From Typhlomys cinereus (Eukaryota > Chordata > Mammalia > Rodentia > Platacanthomyidae): a stretch of DNA of 64,000 nt. Below are positions 23,796 to 32,600 of the stretch, piece after piece. Numbering within the stretch: position 1 is the stretch's first letter; every line of letters starts with the position of its first letter. The DNA is taken from the NCBI GenBank assembly GCA_023101885.1, contig JALPQD010000125.1, positions 1,947,501-2,011,500 on the forward strand. The letters run 5' to 3'. Made by a program: the position numbers and the translations under genes. The notes below the pieces were generated by a model, which was given only the letters and a program-made list of their open reading frames with translations, ran no database searches and was not told the origin of the DNA.

Positions 23796-24082
23796 GGCGC
23801 TGGGGTCCTTAGAGGCAAGGGATTAACAGCCACAGTAGTGTTCCTGTACTAAAGGGGAACCTCATCAGACAGGAGGACCCAAAGGGAAGTTGAGATGCAA
23901 ACCAAAGAATGCTCCAGGAATGGGAGGGGGTCACTGGAAGAAAGGGAGAGAAGAGGAGAAATGAAGGGGAAAAAGGGGAAGGGAGCAAGGGGATTCAGGG
24001 AGGGGAAGAGGGAGGGAGGGGAATGGGATACTTATCAACTTTGTATGAGTGGAAGAAATAAACAAAAAAAGAAAAAAAAACC
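23796..24082 (+). mobile_element. Short 5'-truncated L1 3' UTR insertion
   Basis: About 287 bp of L1 3' UTR ending in an A-rich tail (AAATAAACAAAAAAAGAAAA). The 7-bp TTAATAG flanks it at 23789-23795 and 24083-24089. Host ORF2 (EFNTTLS... then [20 protein letters not shown]) continues across it. Confidence 0.88.
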
Positions 24083-24338
24083 TTAATAGAGACACATTGG
24101 AACTTAATCAAACCCATAGTGATATGGACCTTACAGATGTCGATGGAACTTTCCATCCATGCAGCAAAGAATATACATTTTTCTCAGCAGCTCACAAAGC
24201 TTTCTCCAAAATAGACCACATACTGGGCCACAAAACCAATCTCTGCATATACAGGAAAGCTAAAAATTTTAGCCTGTACCCTATCAGACACGATGTTCTG
24301 AAGGTTGACTTGCACAACACAACAAACAGCAGAAAATA
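24083..24338 (+). pseudogene. Old L1 ORF2, third segment (endonuclease)
   Basis: Encodes [20 protein letters not shown], then [28 protein letters not shown] and so on. It ends at CAAACAGCAGAAAATA, the left target-site duplication of the retrocopy. The same L1 resumes at 32601. Confidence 0.88.
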
Positions 24339-24842
24339 CTTCTAGGCTCTTATCCCACACAAATGAAAATTTTGATCACATGAAACCTTGTATGTGAGTA
24401 TTCATCATAGCTCAAATCTTGAAGCAACCTATCAGTTCTTCAGTGGATTAGTGTTTCCGTCAACTGTGTAACACCCCAACTATGGGATAATATTCAACAA
24501 CACAAACAAAGAAAACATTAGCATATGCCTCGATTTGGGTGACCTTCTTCAAAATTATGTCCAATGGAAAAATAAATAAATTAGGACTATCCTCTATAAT
24601 CCCATTTACTAACGTCATAGGAATAAGATCAGAGAAACGTGGATTCTGGGTAAAGGAATGAGTGGGTATGGAAGGAAGTGGCTATGACTACAGAAGGACA
24701 CAAGTGGAAATTTGTGGTGATAGAGCTGCCTTTGATTCTGACTATCAATATTAATATGGTCGTGGTGATGTACAGTAGATTTGTGTAATGCTATGACTAT
24801 CAGCAACTAGATGATTGTCTTGGAATTGCTCTGGAATTTCTT
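24339..24842 (+). other. Retrocopy of an unrecognised transcript, 5' half
   Basis: Together with 31812-32600 this forms one retrocopied transcript of about 1.29 kb, split by the antisense L1 at 24843-31795. The left duplication CAAACAGCAGAAAATA (24323-24338) recurs at 32601-32616 right after the poly(A). The part near 24395-24600 resembles an old mammalian L1 end in places (STOP-rich, no coding frame). I see no open reading frame of note, so it is probably a noncoding RNA or a 3' UTR. Confidence 0.75.
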
Positions 24843-24850
24843 TTTTTTTT

Positions 24851-25005
24851 AAGCAGTTTCGTCATATTTTATCAGCAACATGCAGAGTAACTGCAATATA
24901 ATTCTTCATCTCCCCTCCAGACTCCCTCCTATTTTCAAATGCCCAATCCTCTTAGGTCCTCTTAGATCTCTCCCTCCCTCCTTTCCTTCTTTCTTTCCAT
25001 CCGTC
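24851..25005 (-). repeat. 3'-transduced segment of the antisense L1
   Basis: Lies between the L1's own poly(A), seen as T9 at 25006-25014, and the terminal poly(A), seen as T10 from 24841, which abuts the target-site duplication. It has no L1 similarity that I can see. On the sense strand a GATAAA lies about 20 nt before the terminal A run and could be the downstream polyadenylation signal. Confidence 0.7.
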
Positions 25006-25014
25006 TTTTTTTTT

Positions 25015-26046
25015 ATTATTTCAGCTCATACAAACTTATTAGGTACACCAGTTCCCTCCCTCCCTCCTCCTCCCCCCTGTACCCCCTGCTCCCCCTCCCC
25101 ACCCTCTCCCTCCCCATCCCCCAGTGCCTCCCACCCCAATTCCCAGAGAGTCCTTTCTTGTGCATGTCTGATTTTCCTCTGGGCCCTCCTCTCCGATGAC
25201 GTACAAGGACCCAGTGGCCTTTCCCGAACCCTTTCCCGTGTTCCTCTTAGGTATAGGAACACTGCTGTGGCTGCCAATCCTTTGCCTCCAAGGATCTTGG
25301 TGCCTTTAGCAGATGCTAGACTTTGTGAGGTCAACAGTGTGTTGGACAATGCGCAGGGCATGCAAAGTCCAATTATGATTGCTTCAGCCCTAACTAGTAT
25401 AGAGTATCTTACATATCATTGCTCCTCCCATCCTTATGCTCTTACACTCTTACTGCCCCCTCTTCCGCAAATTTCCCTGAGCTTCAAGATGGGGAGAGAC
25501 TAAGCTGGCCTAGTTCTAGGTGGTTGATATAGAGTCTCTGAAGTTCTGGATTGTGGTTTGTTGATTTTCTTTTGCAGTTTTGCTGCTCCTGCAATGCCCT
25601 TCACTCCATCCTGGTGGGCATTGTATGTTACCCCCTGGCCAAAGACAAAAAGCTGTTAGAGTCTTGTGATAAAAGCACATTCAAAGGTAGATGTAATAAA
25701 AGTGGGAAACCACAGTGAGGGAGGGGTCTATCACCCATTTGCAAAATTGTTACTTTTATCCGCCAGACTATATGCCCTCCTCTTCTGGTGAGATCACACC
25801 CCCTCAGTAGTAAATGATCAGGAACAAAAGTCTGTGAAGTTAATCAGATGTCTCATTACTTATTTGGGTCCTTGGTGGAGGCCTATTTTCCCTGCTGTAA
25901 CATGGTCCCTTCTCTCCTTCTTTCTGGTGTGGCCCTCCTACCCCATCCCTCCTGTTCATAATCCTTGGAATTACTGTCTCTAGGTGGGCTGGGTGGGTTT
26001 GGTACTAGGAGCCACCTATTAGGGAGTACATACGGCGCTTAATTTT
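25015..26046 (-). repeat. 3' UTR of the antisense L1
   Basis: Pyrimidine-rich on the plus strand (25050-25150, complement of the polypurine tract). The conserved 3' UTR sentences follow up to the ORF2 end near 26010-26047. Confidence 0.9.
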
Positions 26047-27259
26047 CTAGGTCTGGGATACTTCACTTAATATAATTGTTTCTAATGACATCCATTTCCC
26101 AGCAAATTCCAGTAATTCATCATTTTTGATGGCTGAGTAGTACTCCATTGTATAGATGTACCACAGTTTCCTTATCCACTCATCAACTGTTGGACATTTG
26201 GGCTGATTCCATGACTTTGCTATTGTAAACAGTACTGCTATGAACATGGTCGTGCTTGTGCTATCGAGGTGAACCTCTGCTGTATGGGCGGTTATTCCCA
26301 AAAGTGGAATAACAGGGTCACATGGCATTTCAATCTTTAATTTCTTTAAGAATCTCCAGACGGCTCGCCAGAGTGGCTGTATGAGCCTGCATTCCCACCA
26401 GCAATGTAGGAGAGTTCCCCTCTCTCCACATCCTCTCCAGCATTTGTCATTATTAGTATTGTGGATTTTTGCCATCCTGACCGGGGTGAGATGATATCTC
26501 AGGGAAGTTTTGATTTACATTTCCCTGATGGCTAAAGAAGTGGAGCATTTTTTAAGATATTTGTGAGACATTTTAATTTCATCCCTGGTAAAGTTTCTTT
26601 TAAGTTCCAGGGCCCATTTTTTAATTGAGCCATTGGTTTCCTTGGTGTTTAGTTTTCTAAGTTCTTTGTGCACTCTGGACAATAGAGCTCTATCAGATAT
26701 GTGGTTAGTGAAGATTTTCTCCCATTCTGTGGGTTGCCTTTGAGCTCGCGTTACAATCTCTTTATCTGAACAGAAGCTCTTTAATTTCACAAGATCCCAA
26801 CTGTTGAGAGTTGGTAGCAGTGACTGTGCCATTGGATGTCTGTTTAGGAACTGTTGCCCTAGCCCAATCAGCTCGAGGGAGTTCCCTATCCTTTCAACTA
26901 TGATTTTTATAGTCTCTGGCCTGATATCAAGGTCCTTGCTCCATTTGGAATTAAGTCTTGTACATGGTGACAAGTACGGGTCCAGCTTTAATCTTCTGCA
27001 TGTGGAGATCCAGTTTTGCCAGCACCACTTATTGAAGATGCTGTTCTTTTTCCATTGGATTCTTTGGGCCCCTTTGTCAAAGACCAAATGGCTGTAACTT
27101 TGTGGGCTTATATCTGGGTCTTCAATCCTTATCCATTGATCTGTGTGTTTATTTTGGAGCCAGTACCAGGCTGTCTTTACAACTATGGATTTGTAGTATA
27201 GACTAAGGTTTGGTATGGTTATACCTCCAGCTGTGTTTTTGTTACTCAGGATTGTTTTT
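26010..27259 (-). pseudogene. C-terminal part of ORF2 of the antisense L1
   Basis: Two long open stretches, 26515-27087 and 26047-26475, together encode the ORF2 C-terminus: VFDKGAQRIQWKKNSIFNKW, then RAQRQPTEWEKIFTNHISDR, and the cysteine motif [18 protein letters not shown]. They are separated by a single in-frame stop near 26512, where CAA of the usual REMQIKTSL is TAA. Upstream it is broken at 27243-27259 by the target-site duplication of the nested L1 fragment. Confidence 0.9.
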
Positions 27260-27657
27260 TTTTCTATTTATATCTTTTTTTATTAAAAATTTAATTATAC
27301 ATTTTAAAAATTTTTACCAGTTCCCTCCCTCCCCCCTCCTCCCCCCGAACCCCCTCGTCCCCCTCCCCTTCCCCCAGTGCCTCCCCCCCATTCCCAGAGA
27401 GTCCTTTATTGTGTACACCTAACTCTCCACTGGGTCCTCCTCTCCGATGACATATAAGGACCCAGTGGCATTTCCATAAGCCCTTTCTCATGTTCCCCTT
27501 AAGCATAAGATCACTACTATAGCTGTCAATCCCTTGCCTCCAGGGGTCTCGGTGCCCTTAACAGATGCTAGGGCAACAGTGCGCTGGACATTGCGCAGGG
27601 CATGCAAAGTCCCATTATGATTGCTTTGGCCCCAACTATTGTTGAGAATCTTGCAAA
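27260..27657 (-). mobile_element. L1 3' fragment nested in ORF2, same orientation
   Basis: A roughly 400-bp L1 3' UTR end in antisense. The T-rich end at 27260-27300 is the poly(A), and a pyrimidine tract follows at 27320-27390. The 17-bp duplication TACTCAGGATTGTTTTT occurs at 27243-27259 and 27658-27674. Because orientation matches the host and no stop comes at once, the host ORF2 frame runs about 55 codons into it and gains a foreign C-terminus. Confidence 0.93.
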
Positions 27658-30215
27658 TACTCAGGATTGTTTTTGCTATCCTGGGTCTTTTGTGCCTCCA
27701 TATGAACTTTGAGATTGTTTTGTCAACTTCTTTGAAGAATTGCCTTGGGATTTTGATTGGTATAGCATTGAGTCTGTATATTGCCTTTGGTAGGATGGTC
27801 ATTTTCACGATGTTGATTCTGCCAATCCAGGAACAAGGGAGGTCTTTCCACCTTCTGGTGTCTTCTGCTATTTCTTTCTTTAGGGTTTTAAAGTTTTCAT
27901 TGTAAAGGTCTTTTACCTCCTTGGTTAGGTTTATACCAAGGTATTTCATTTTTTTAGGGGCTATAATAAATGGTATTGTTTCTCTCAAGGCTTTTTCACT
28001 TCTTTCATTCTGGGCATATAGGAAGACCCCTGATTTTTGCACATTTATTTTGTATCCTGCCACCCTGCTGAACTTCTCAATTAGTTCCAGGAGCTTCCTG
28101 GTGGAGTTTTTGGGATCACTCAGGTATAAGATCATGTCATCTGCAAATAGGGATAGCTTGACTTCTTCCTTGCCGATTTGAATCCCTCTTATGTCCCTTT
28201 CTTGTCTTATGGCTTCAGCTAAGACTTCAAGTACAATATTGAATAGAAGTGGTGAGAGTGGACAGCCTTGTCTAGTTCCTGATCGAAGTGGGAATGCTTC
28301 CAATTGTTCCCCATTGAGCATAATCCTTGCTGTGGGCTTGTTGTATACAGCTTTTATTATATTGATAAAGGTTCCTTCCATTCCTACTGTCTCTAGCGTT
28401 TTGATCATAAAAGGCTGTTGGATCTTGTCAAAAGCTTTTTCTGCATCTATCGAGAGTATCATGTGGTCTTGGACTTTGGACTGGTTTACATGATGAATTA
28501 CATTTATTGATTTGCGTATGTTGAACCAACCTTGTGTGCCGGGGATGAAGCCTACTTGGTCCCCGTGAATGATCTTTTTAATATGTTTTTGAATCCGATT
28601 TGCTAAGACTTTGTTGAGAATCTTTGTGTCTGTGTTCATCAGGGAGATCGGCCTATAGTTTTCTTTTTTAAGTGAATCTTTATTAGGTTTTGGGATTAAA
28701 ACGATATTAGCTTCATAGAAAGAATTTGGTAGTGTTCCCTCCTTTGCTGTTTGATGGAACAGTTTAAGGAGTATTGGTGTTATTAACTCCTTAAATGTCT
28801 GGTAGAACTCTGTGCTGAATCTATCTGGTCCAGGACATTTTTTGGTGGGAAGATTTGAGATTACTTCCTCAATATCCTTATATGTTATAGGACTATTTAA
28901 ATAATTCACAACTTCCTGATTCAATTTAGGTAAGTTGTGTTTACTTAGAAATTCATCCATCTCTTTTGTGTTGTCAAACATCACAGAGTATAAGTTTTTG
29001 AAATATGATGTTATAATTCTCTGGATTTCTTGGGTATCAGTAGTGATAACTCCATGTTCATTTCTAATTTTGTTAATTTGGGTTTTCAATCTCTTGCTTT
29101 TGGTTAGTTTAGCTAGGGGTGTATCAATCTTGTTGATTTTTTCAAAGAACCAGCTTTTTGATTGGTTGATTTTTTCTATCGTTTTCTTAGTCTCGATTTC
29201 AGATATTTCTCCCCTTATTTTGCTAATCTCTTCTCTTCTACTGCTTTTGGGATCAGATTGCTCTAGTTTCTCTAAAGCTTTAAGCTGCATTGTTAAGTTG
29301 TTTATTTCTGATGTTTCCATTTTTTTGACGTAGGCATTAAGAGCTATGAACTTACCTCTTAGAACAGCTTTCATTGTGTCCCAGAGATTTTGGTAAGTTG
29401 TATTTTCGTTATCATTCATTTTCAGGAAATCTTGAATTTCCTTTGTAATTTCTTCCTGAATCCAGTTCTCATTCAGCATCATAGTGTTAAGTTTCCAGGA
29501 TTTAGTGTATTTTCTCTTGTTTGATGTGTTGTGGATGTCCAGCTTTAGGCCGTGGTGGTCTGATAGGGCACAGGTTAGAATTTCAACTTTCTTGTATATG
29601 TGTAGATTCATTTTGTGGCCCAATATGTGATCTATTTTGGAGAAAGTTCCGTGTGCTGCTGAGAAAAATGTGTATTCTTTGGTGCGTGGGTGAAAAGTTC
29701 GATAGAGATCTGTAAGGTCCATTTCTTTCAGGGTTTGATTAAGTTCCAAAGTGTCTCTGTTAAGCTTTTGACCTGTTGATCTATCCCATGTTGAGAGGGC
29801 GGTGTTGAAGTCCCCAAGAATTATCGTTTGGGGATTGATTTCTTGCTTTAGACGCTGTAGGGTTTTCTTTATGAATGTGGAGGGGCCCGTATTGGGTGCA
29901 TATATGTTCAGTATTGTGAAGTCTTCCTGGTGAATTGTACCTGTGACTAAAATGTAGTATCCATCCGTGTCTCTTATAATTTTCTTTGGTTTGAAGCTCA
30001 CTTTGTCTGATAGCATAATGGCTACCCCTGCCTGTTTTCTCCTTCCATTTGCATGTAGAATTGTTGACCAGCCTTTTATTTTTAGAGCATGCCTATCTTT
30101 TGTGGTGAGATGGGTTTCCTGTAGGCAGCAGATTGATGGATTGTGATTTTTAATCCAAGTTTGTAATCTGTGTCTCTTGATCGGTGAATTAAGTCCATTA
30201 ACATTTAGTGTTATA
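27488..30215 (-). pseudogene. ORF2 endonuclease and reverse transcriptase of the antisense L1
   Basis: ORF2 encodes the nicking endonuclease and RT that prime L1 cDNA on target DNA. Open from about 30215 to 27488. Endonuclease motifs in order: [49 protein letters not shown] motifs: [67 protein letters not shown] with the catalytic Asp pair. The usual ATGTCTGGAATTAAT start reads AAATTAACAAT here after loss of about 8 bp, and an in-frame TAA lies just upstream. The first Met is at 30016, inside the endonuclease. The C-terminus from about codon 790 of the readable frame is replaced by nested L1 3' UTR. The EN and RT catalytic residues look intact, but no normal protein is expected. Confidence 0.92.
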
Positions 30216-30299
30216 ATGGAGAAACTATTGTTAATTTATTTTGTTTATTTATTTATGTTTAGTAGCTTTTATAAGTATATTGCTTCGTTTGTAATGATG

Positions 30300-31370
30300 T
30301 TATACTTGCCTTCTGTTCTCCTGGATATGCCTGTTTTTTTCTTCACGCTTGAGTATCATTTCTAGCATTTTTTGAAGGCCTGGTTTGGTGGACATGTATC
30401 CCTTCAAGTTGTCTTTGTGCTGGAAAATTTTTCTTTCTCCCTCGATCATGACTGATAGTTTTACAAGGTAAATCAGCCTGGGTTGACATTTTTGCTCATG
30501 CAATACTTGAAGTATGTCTCTCCAAGCTCTTCTTGCTTTTACTGTTTCGACTGAGAAGTCATTTGTTATTTTAATAGGTTTACCTTCAAAAGTGACTTGT
30601 TTTTTCTCCCTTGAAGCTCTCAGCCCCAGTTCTTTATCTTGAATGTGGAGTGTTTTAACTATTATTTGCCGTGGGGTGCTTCTATTTTGGTCGTATCTGT
30701 TAGGGGTGTGGAATGCCTCTTGTATATGGATGGGCCTCTCTTTTTTTAGATGAGGAAAGTTTTCCTTGATGATCGTTTGAAAAATTTCCTCAGGGGTGGT
30801 ATTTTGAGATTCTTGCTCTGGTATTCCATGAATACGCATGTTAGGCTTTTTCAGGGTGTCCCATATCTCTTGGATATTTCTCTCAAGTATCTTTTTGGCT
30901 TTAACAACCTCTTCCATTGAGCCGGTTAGTACTCCCACTTTATCTTCAAGGTCTGAAATTCTGTTTTCTGCTTCATTAGTTCTGTTGATAAGACTCTCTG
31001 TGGCGTTCTGGGTTGAAGATAACTTGTCTTTTAGCTCAGTTTTAAACTCTGCTTGAGTTTGTTTTAACTGCTCTATGCCACTTTTTGTTTCTTGCACTGT
31101 TTTTCTCAACTCCTCCAGATGTCTGTTGTGTTCCTCTTCAAAGCGATTGATTCGATTATGTAATTCCTCCCGGATTTCCTCTTTCATAGTATTGAACATG
31201 GTAATGATCATATTTTGAAAGTCTTTATCCTGGGTGGGGCTTTCTTGGCCTTTTTCCGTGGGTTTGTTCTTGTTGGAGTCTAACATTATGGGATTAATTT
31301 CTTCAGTGGGAAATTTGTTTACTTGATTGTTGCTTCTCATGGATTTGCACTTTGACTTTGGCATTGTCAT
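30300..31370 (-). CDS. L1 ORF1p, 356 residues, full length
   Basis: RNA-binding trimeric chaperone that coats L1 RNA. Starts MTMPKSKCKSMRSNNQ after the 5' UTR leader. A long heptad-rich coiled coil runs at about residues 55-170 (TMKEEIREEL ... AENRISDLEDKV). An RRM-like segment follows at about 174-260 (NMRIHGIPEQESQN ... RASREKKQVTF) and the C-terminal domain at about 261-340. The family's YPAKLS motif (residues 301-306), kept in the copy at 45027-46097, reads YLVKLS here, two changes at a site known to matter for RNP formation in L1. The frame is otherwise complete, ending in ENRRQV. It lies about 85 bp upstream of the ORF2 start region on the same strand. Confidence 0.95.
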   Translation of the reverse strand: MTMPKSKCKSMRSNNQVNKFPTEEINPIMLDSNKNKPTEKGQESPTQDKDFQNMIITMFNTMKEEIREELHNRINRFEEEHNRHLEELRKTVQETKSGIEQLKQTQAEFKTELKDKLSSTQNATESLINRTNEAENRISDLEDKVGVLTGSMEEVVKAKKILERNIQEIWDTLKKPNMRIHGIPEQESQNTTPEEIFQTIIKENFPHLKKERPIHIQEAFHTPNRYDQNRSTPRQIIVKTLHIQDKELGLRASREKKQVTFEGKPIKITNDFSVETVKARRAWRDILQVLHEQKCQPRLIYLVKLSVMIEGERKIFQHKDNLKGYMSTKPGLQKMLEMILKREEKNRHIQENRRQV

Positions 31371-31795
31371 TTTAACTCTTATGATCTCTCAATTTCACTA
31401 AACTGAATTATTTGGACTGGGGTCCTGGTGGGCGGGGCGGGCGGAGACTTACCTAGGTCGTGGGGTGAGGCCCGGCTGGACCGCGCGCGTCCGGACCAGC
31501 GGAGCAGGGTGGGGTGCAAAGGGGGAATGGGGGCGACGGCGTGGAGCTATTTAACCCGAGGGCAGCTGGGGCGGGGCCGGGCGCAGGGGGAGGTCCTCCT
31601 CGTCCCTCGGCCCTGCGCGCGCTGCTCCGGCTGGATGGTGGGAGTCGGAGCCGGGTCCCTGTGGGCCGACCTGGGTTCCTGGTGGGCGGTGCGCGTGGGG
31701 GGGGGGACTTACCACCTAGGGCGCGTGGTTGAGACCCTGCTGGACTGTGCGCGCGTGTCTCGGCCGGCGGAGCGGGGTGGGGTGCAAAGGGGGGC
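31371..31795 (-). promoter_or_regulatory. Monomeric GC-rich 5' UTR of the antisense L1
   Basis: About 1.6 monomers. The GGTGCAAAGGGGG phrase recurs near 31514 and 31782, a spacing of about 268 bp, with ACTTACC and GGACCGCGCGCG-like blocks in each. A TATA-like element (plus-strand CTATTTAA, 31548-31554) lies in the proximal unit. The element starts within the second unit, next to the target-site duplication. Confidence 0.85.
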
Positions 31796-31811
31796 TGCTC
31801 TGTAATTTCTT

Positions 31812-32600
31812 ATGTACAATTATATTAAGAGACTATTTTAGAAAGGGAGCCCAGCTATTAACCTAATTCACAGTAGCAAATTGATCTTAATTTGATAATA
31901 AAGGCAAACCTCGACTTTGCTTAATTCACTCCTCCCAGTTTGACCATCCTTCTCACTCTCCTCGGGTTTTTTCTTATTTTCATAGTGTGCAATAATTATA
32001 TCATTACATCTTATAAAATCAGTCATTACGAATGTAAACTTACCTGTTAGTAAGTTTTTAAATAAGCTTCTATGTAATGAGGATTTAAAGTACAATGCAC
32101 TGCTATTCTAAACACAGTAGAAAAAACTAAAATTGAGCACATAAGCACTAAGGGTTGAAAAGAATACAGGAGAAAAGGATTAAAGTATTACCAATGGAAG
32201 CATGATACAGCAAAGACAACTTTGGAAAATAGTTTCTTTAAACACAAGCACAGAAAAACTAAATCTGGCCATTCCAGGCATAGGTATTTTCATAAGAGAA
32301 AAGAAAACACAGACAAACATGAAAACTTCCACATGAATGTACATAGCTGCACCCACGGATCTCTTGCCAAATGTAAGAACACAAATATGAAGTTTCCCTT
32401 CTATACATGGCAATTTACATGAAATGTATTCAATCTAAAGGTATAAGACACATCAATGATCAGCTGAGGATACAAACATGCAGGGCCTGCCATCTAGAGA
32501 AGGAAGAAAGGACAAACTACCAAAAGGATGAAGAATGAAGAATGATATATATGCTGTCCATTTTAACTGTAATAAAGATTTCACAGCTCAAAAAAAAAAA
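31812..32600 (+). other. Retrocopy of an unrecognised transcript, 3' half with poly(A)
   Basis: Continues from 24842. Ends AATAAAGATTTCACAGCTC and then a run of A to 32600, that is a polyadenylation signal about 14 nt before the tail, followed at once by the target-site duplication CAAACAGCAGAAAATA and by host L1 ORF2. No long frame on either strand encodes anything I recognise. The structure shows retrotransposition of a polyadenylated RNA by L1 machinery. Confidence 0.8.

Larger units (their letters stand above)
24843..31795 (-). mobile_element. Near-complete antisense L1, 6.95 kb, with 3' transduction
   Basis: Contains a 5' UTR with 1.6 monomers, intact ORF1, long ORF2, 3' UTR and an extra 3' tail segment. 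The 16-bp duplication TGCTCTG(G/T)AATTTCTT, with one mismatch, flanks it at 24827-24842 and 31796-31811. The element is interrupted at 27260-27657 by another L1 fragment. ORF1 and most of ORF2 are open, so it is among the youngest L1s here, but it lacks an ORF2 start codon, carries a nonsense codon near 26512 and holds an insertion. It cannot be active in cis. Confidence 0.92.

Noticed and set aside
24880..25503. 207-codon plus-strand frame
   Set aside because: Antisense of the L1 3' UTR polypurine tract; the Ser/Pro-rich translation reflects CT-rich DNA.
31812..32422. Frames of 66-77 codons in the retrocopy
   Set aside because: Short, overlapping on opposite strands, and without recognisable motifs; consistent with noncoding RNA.
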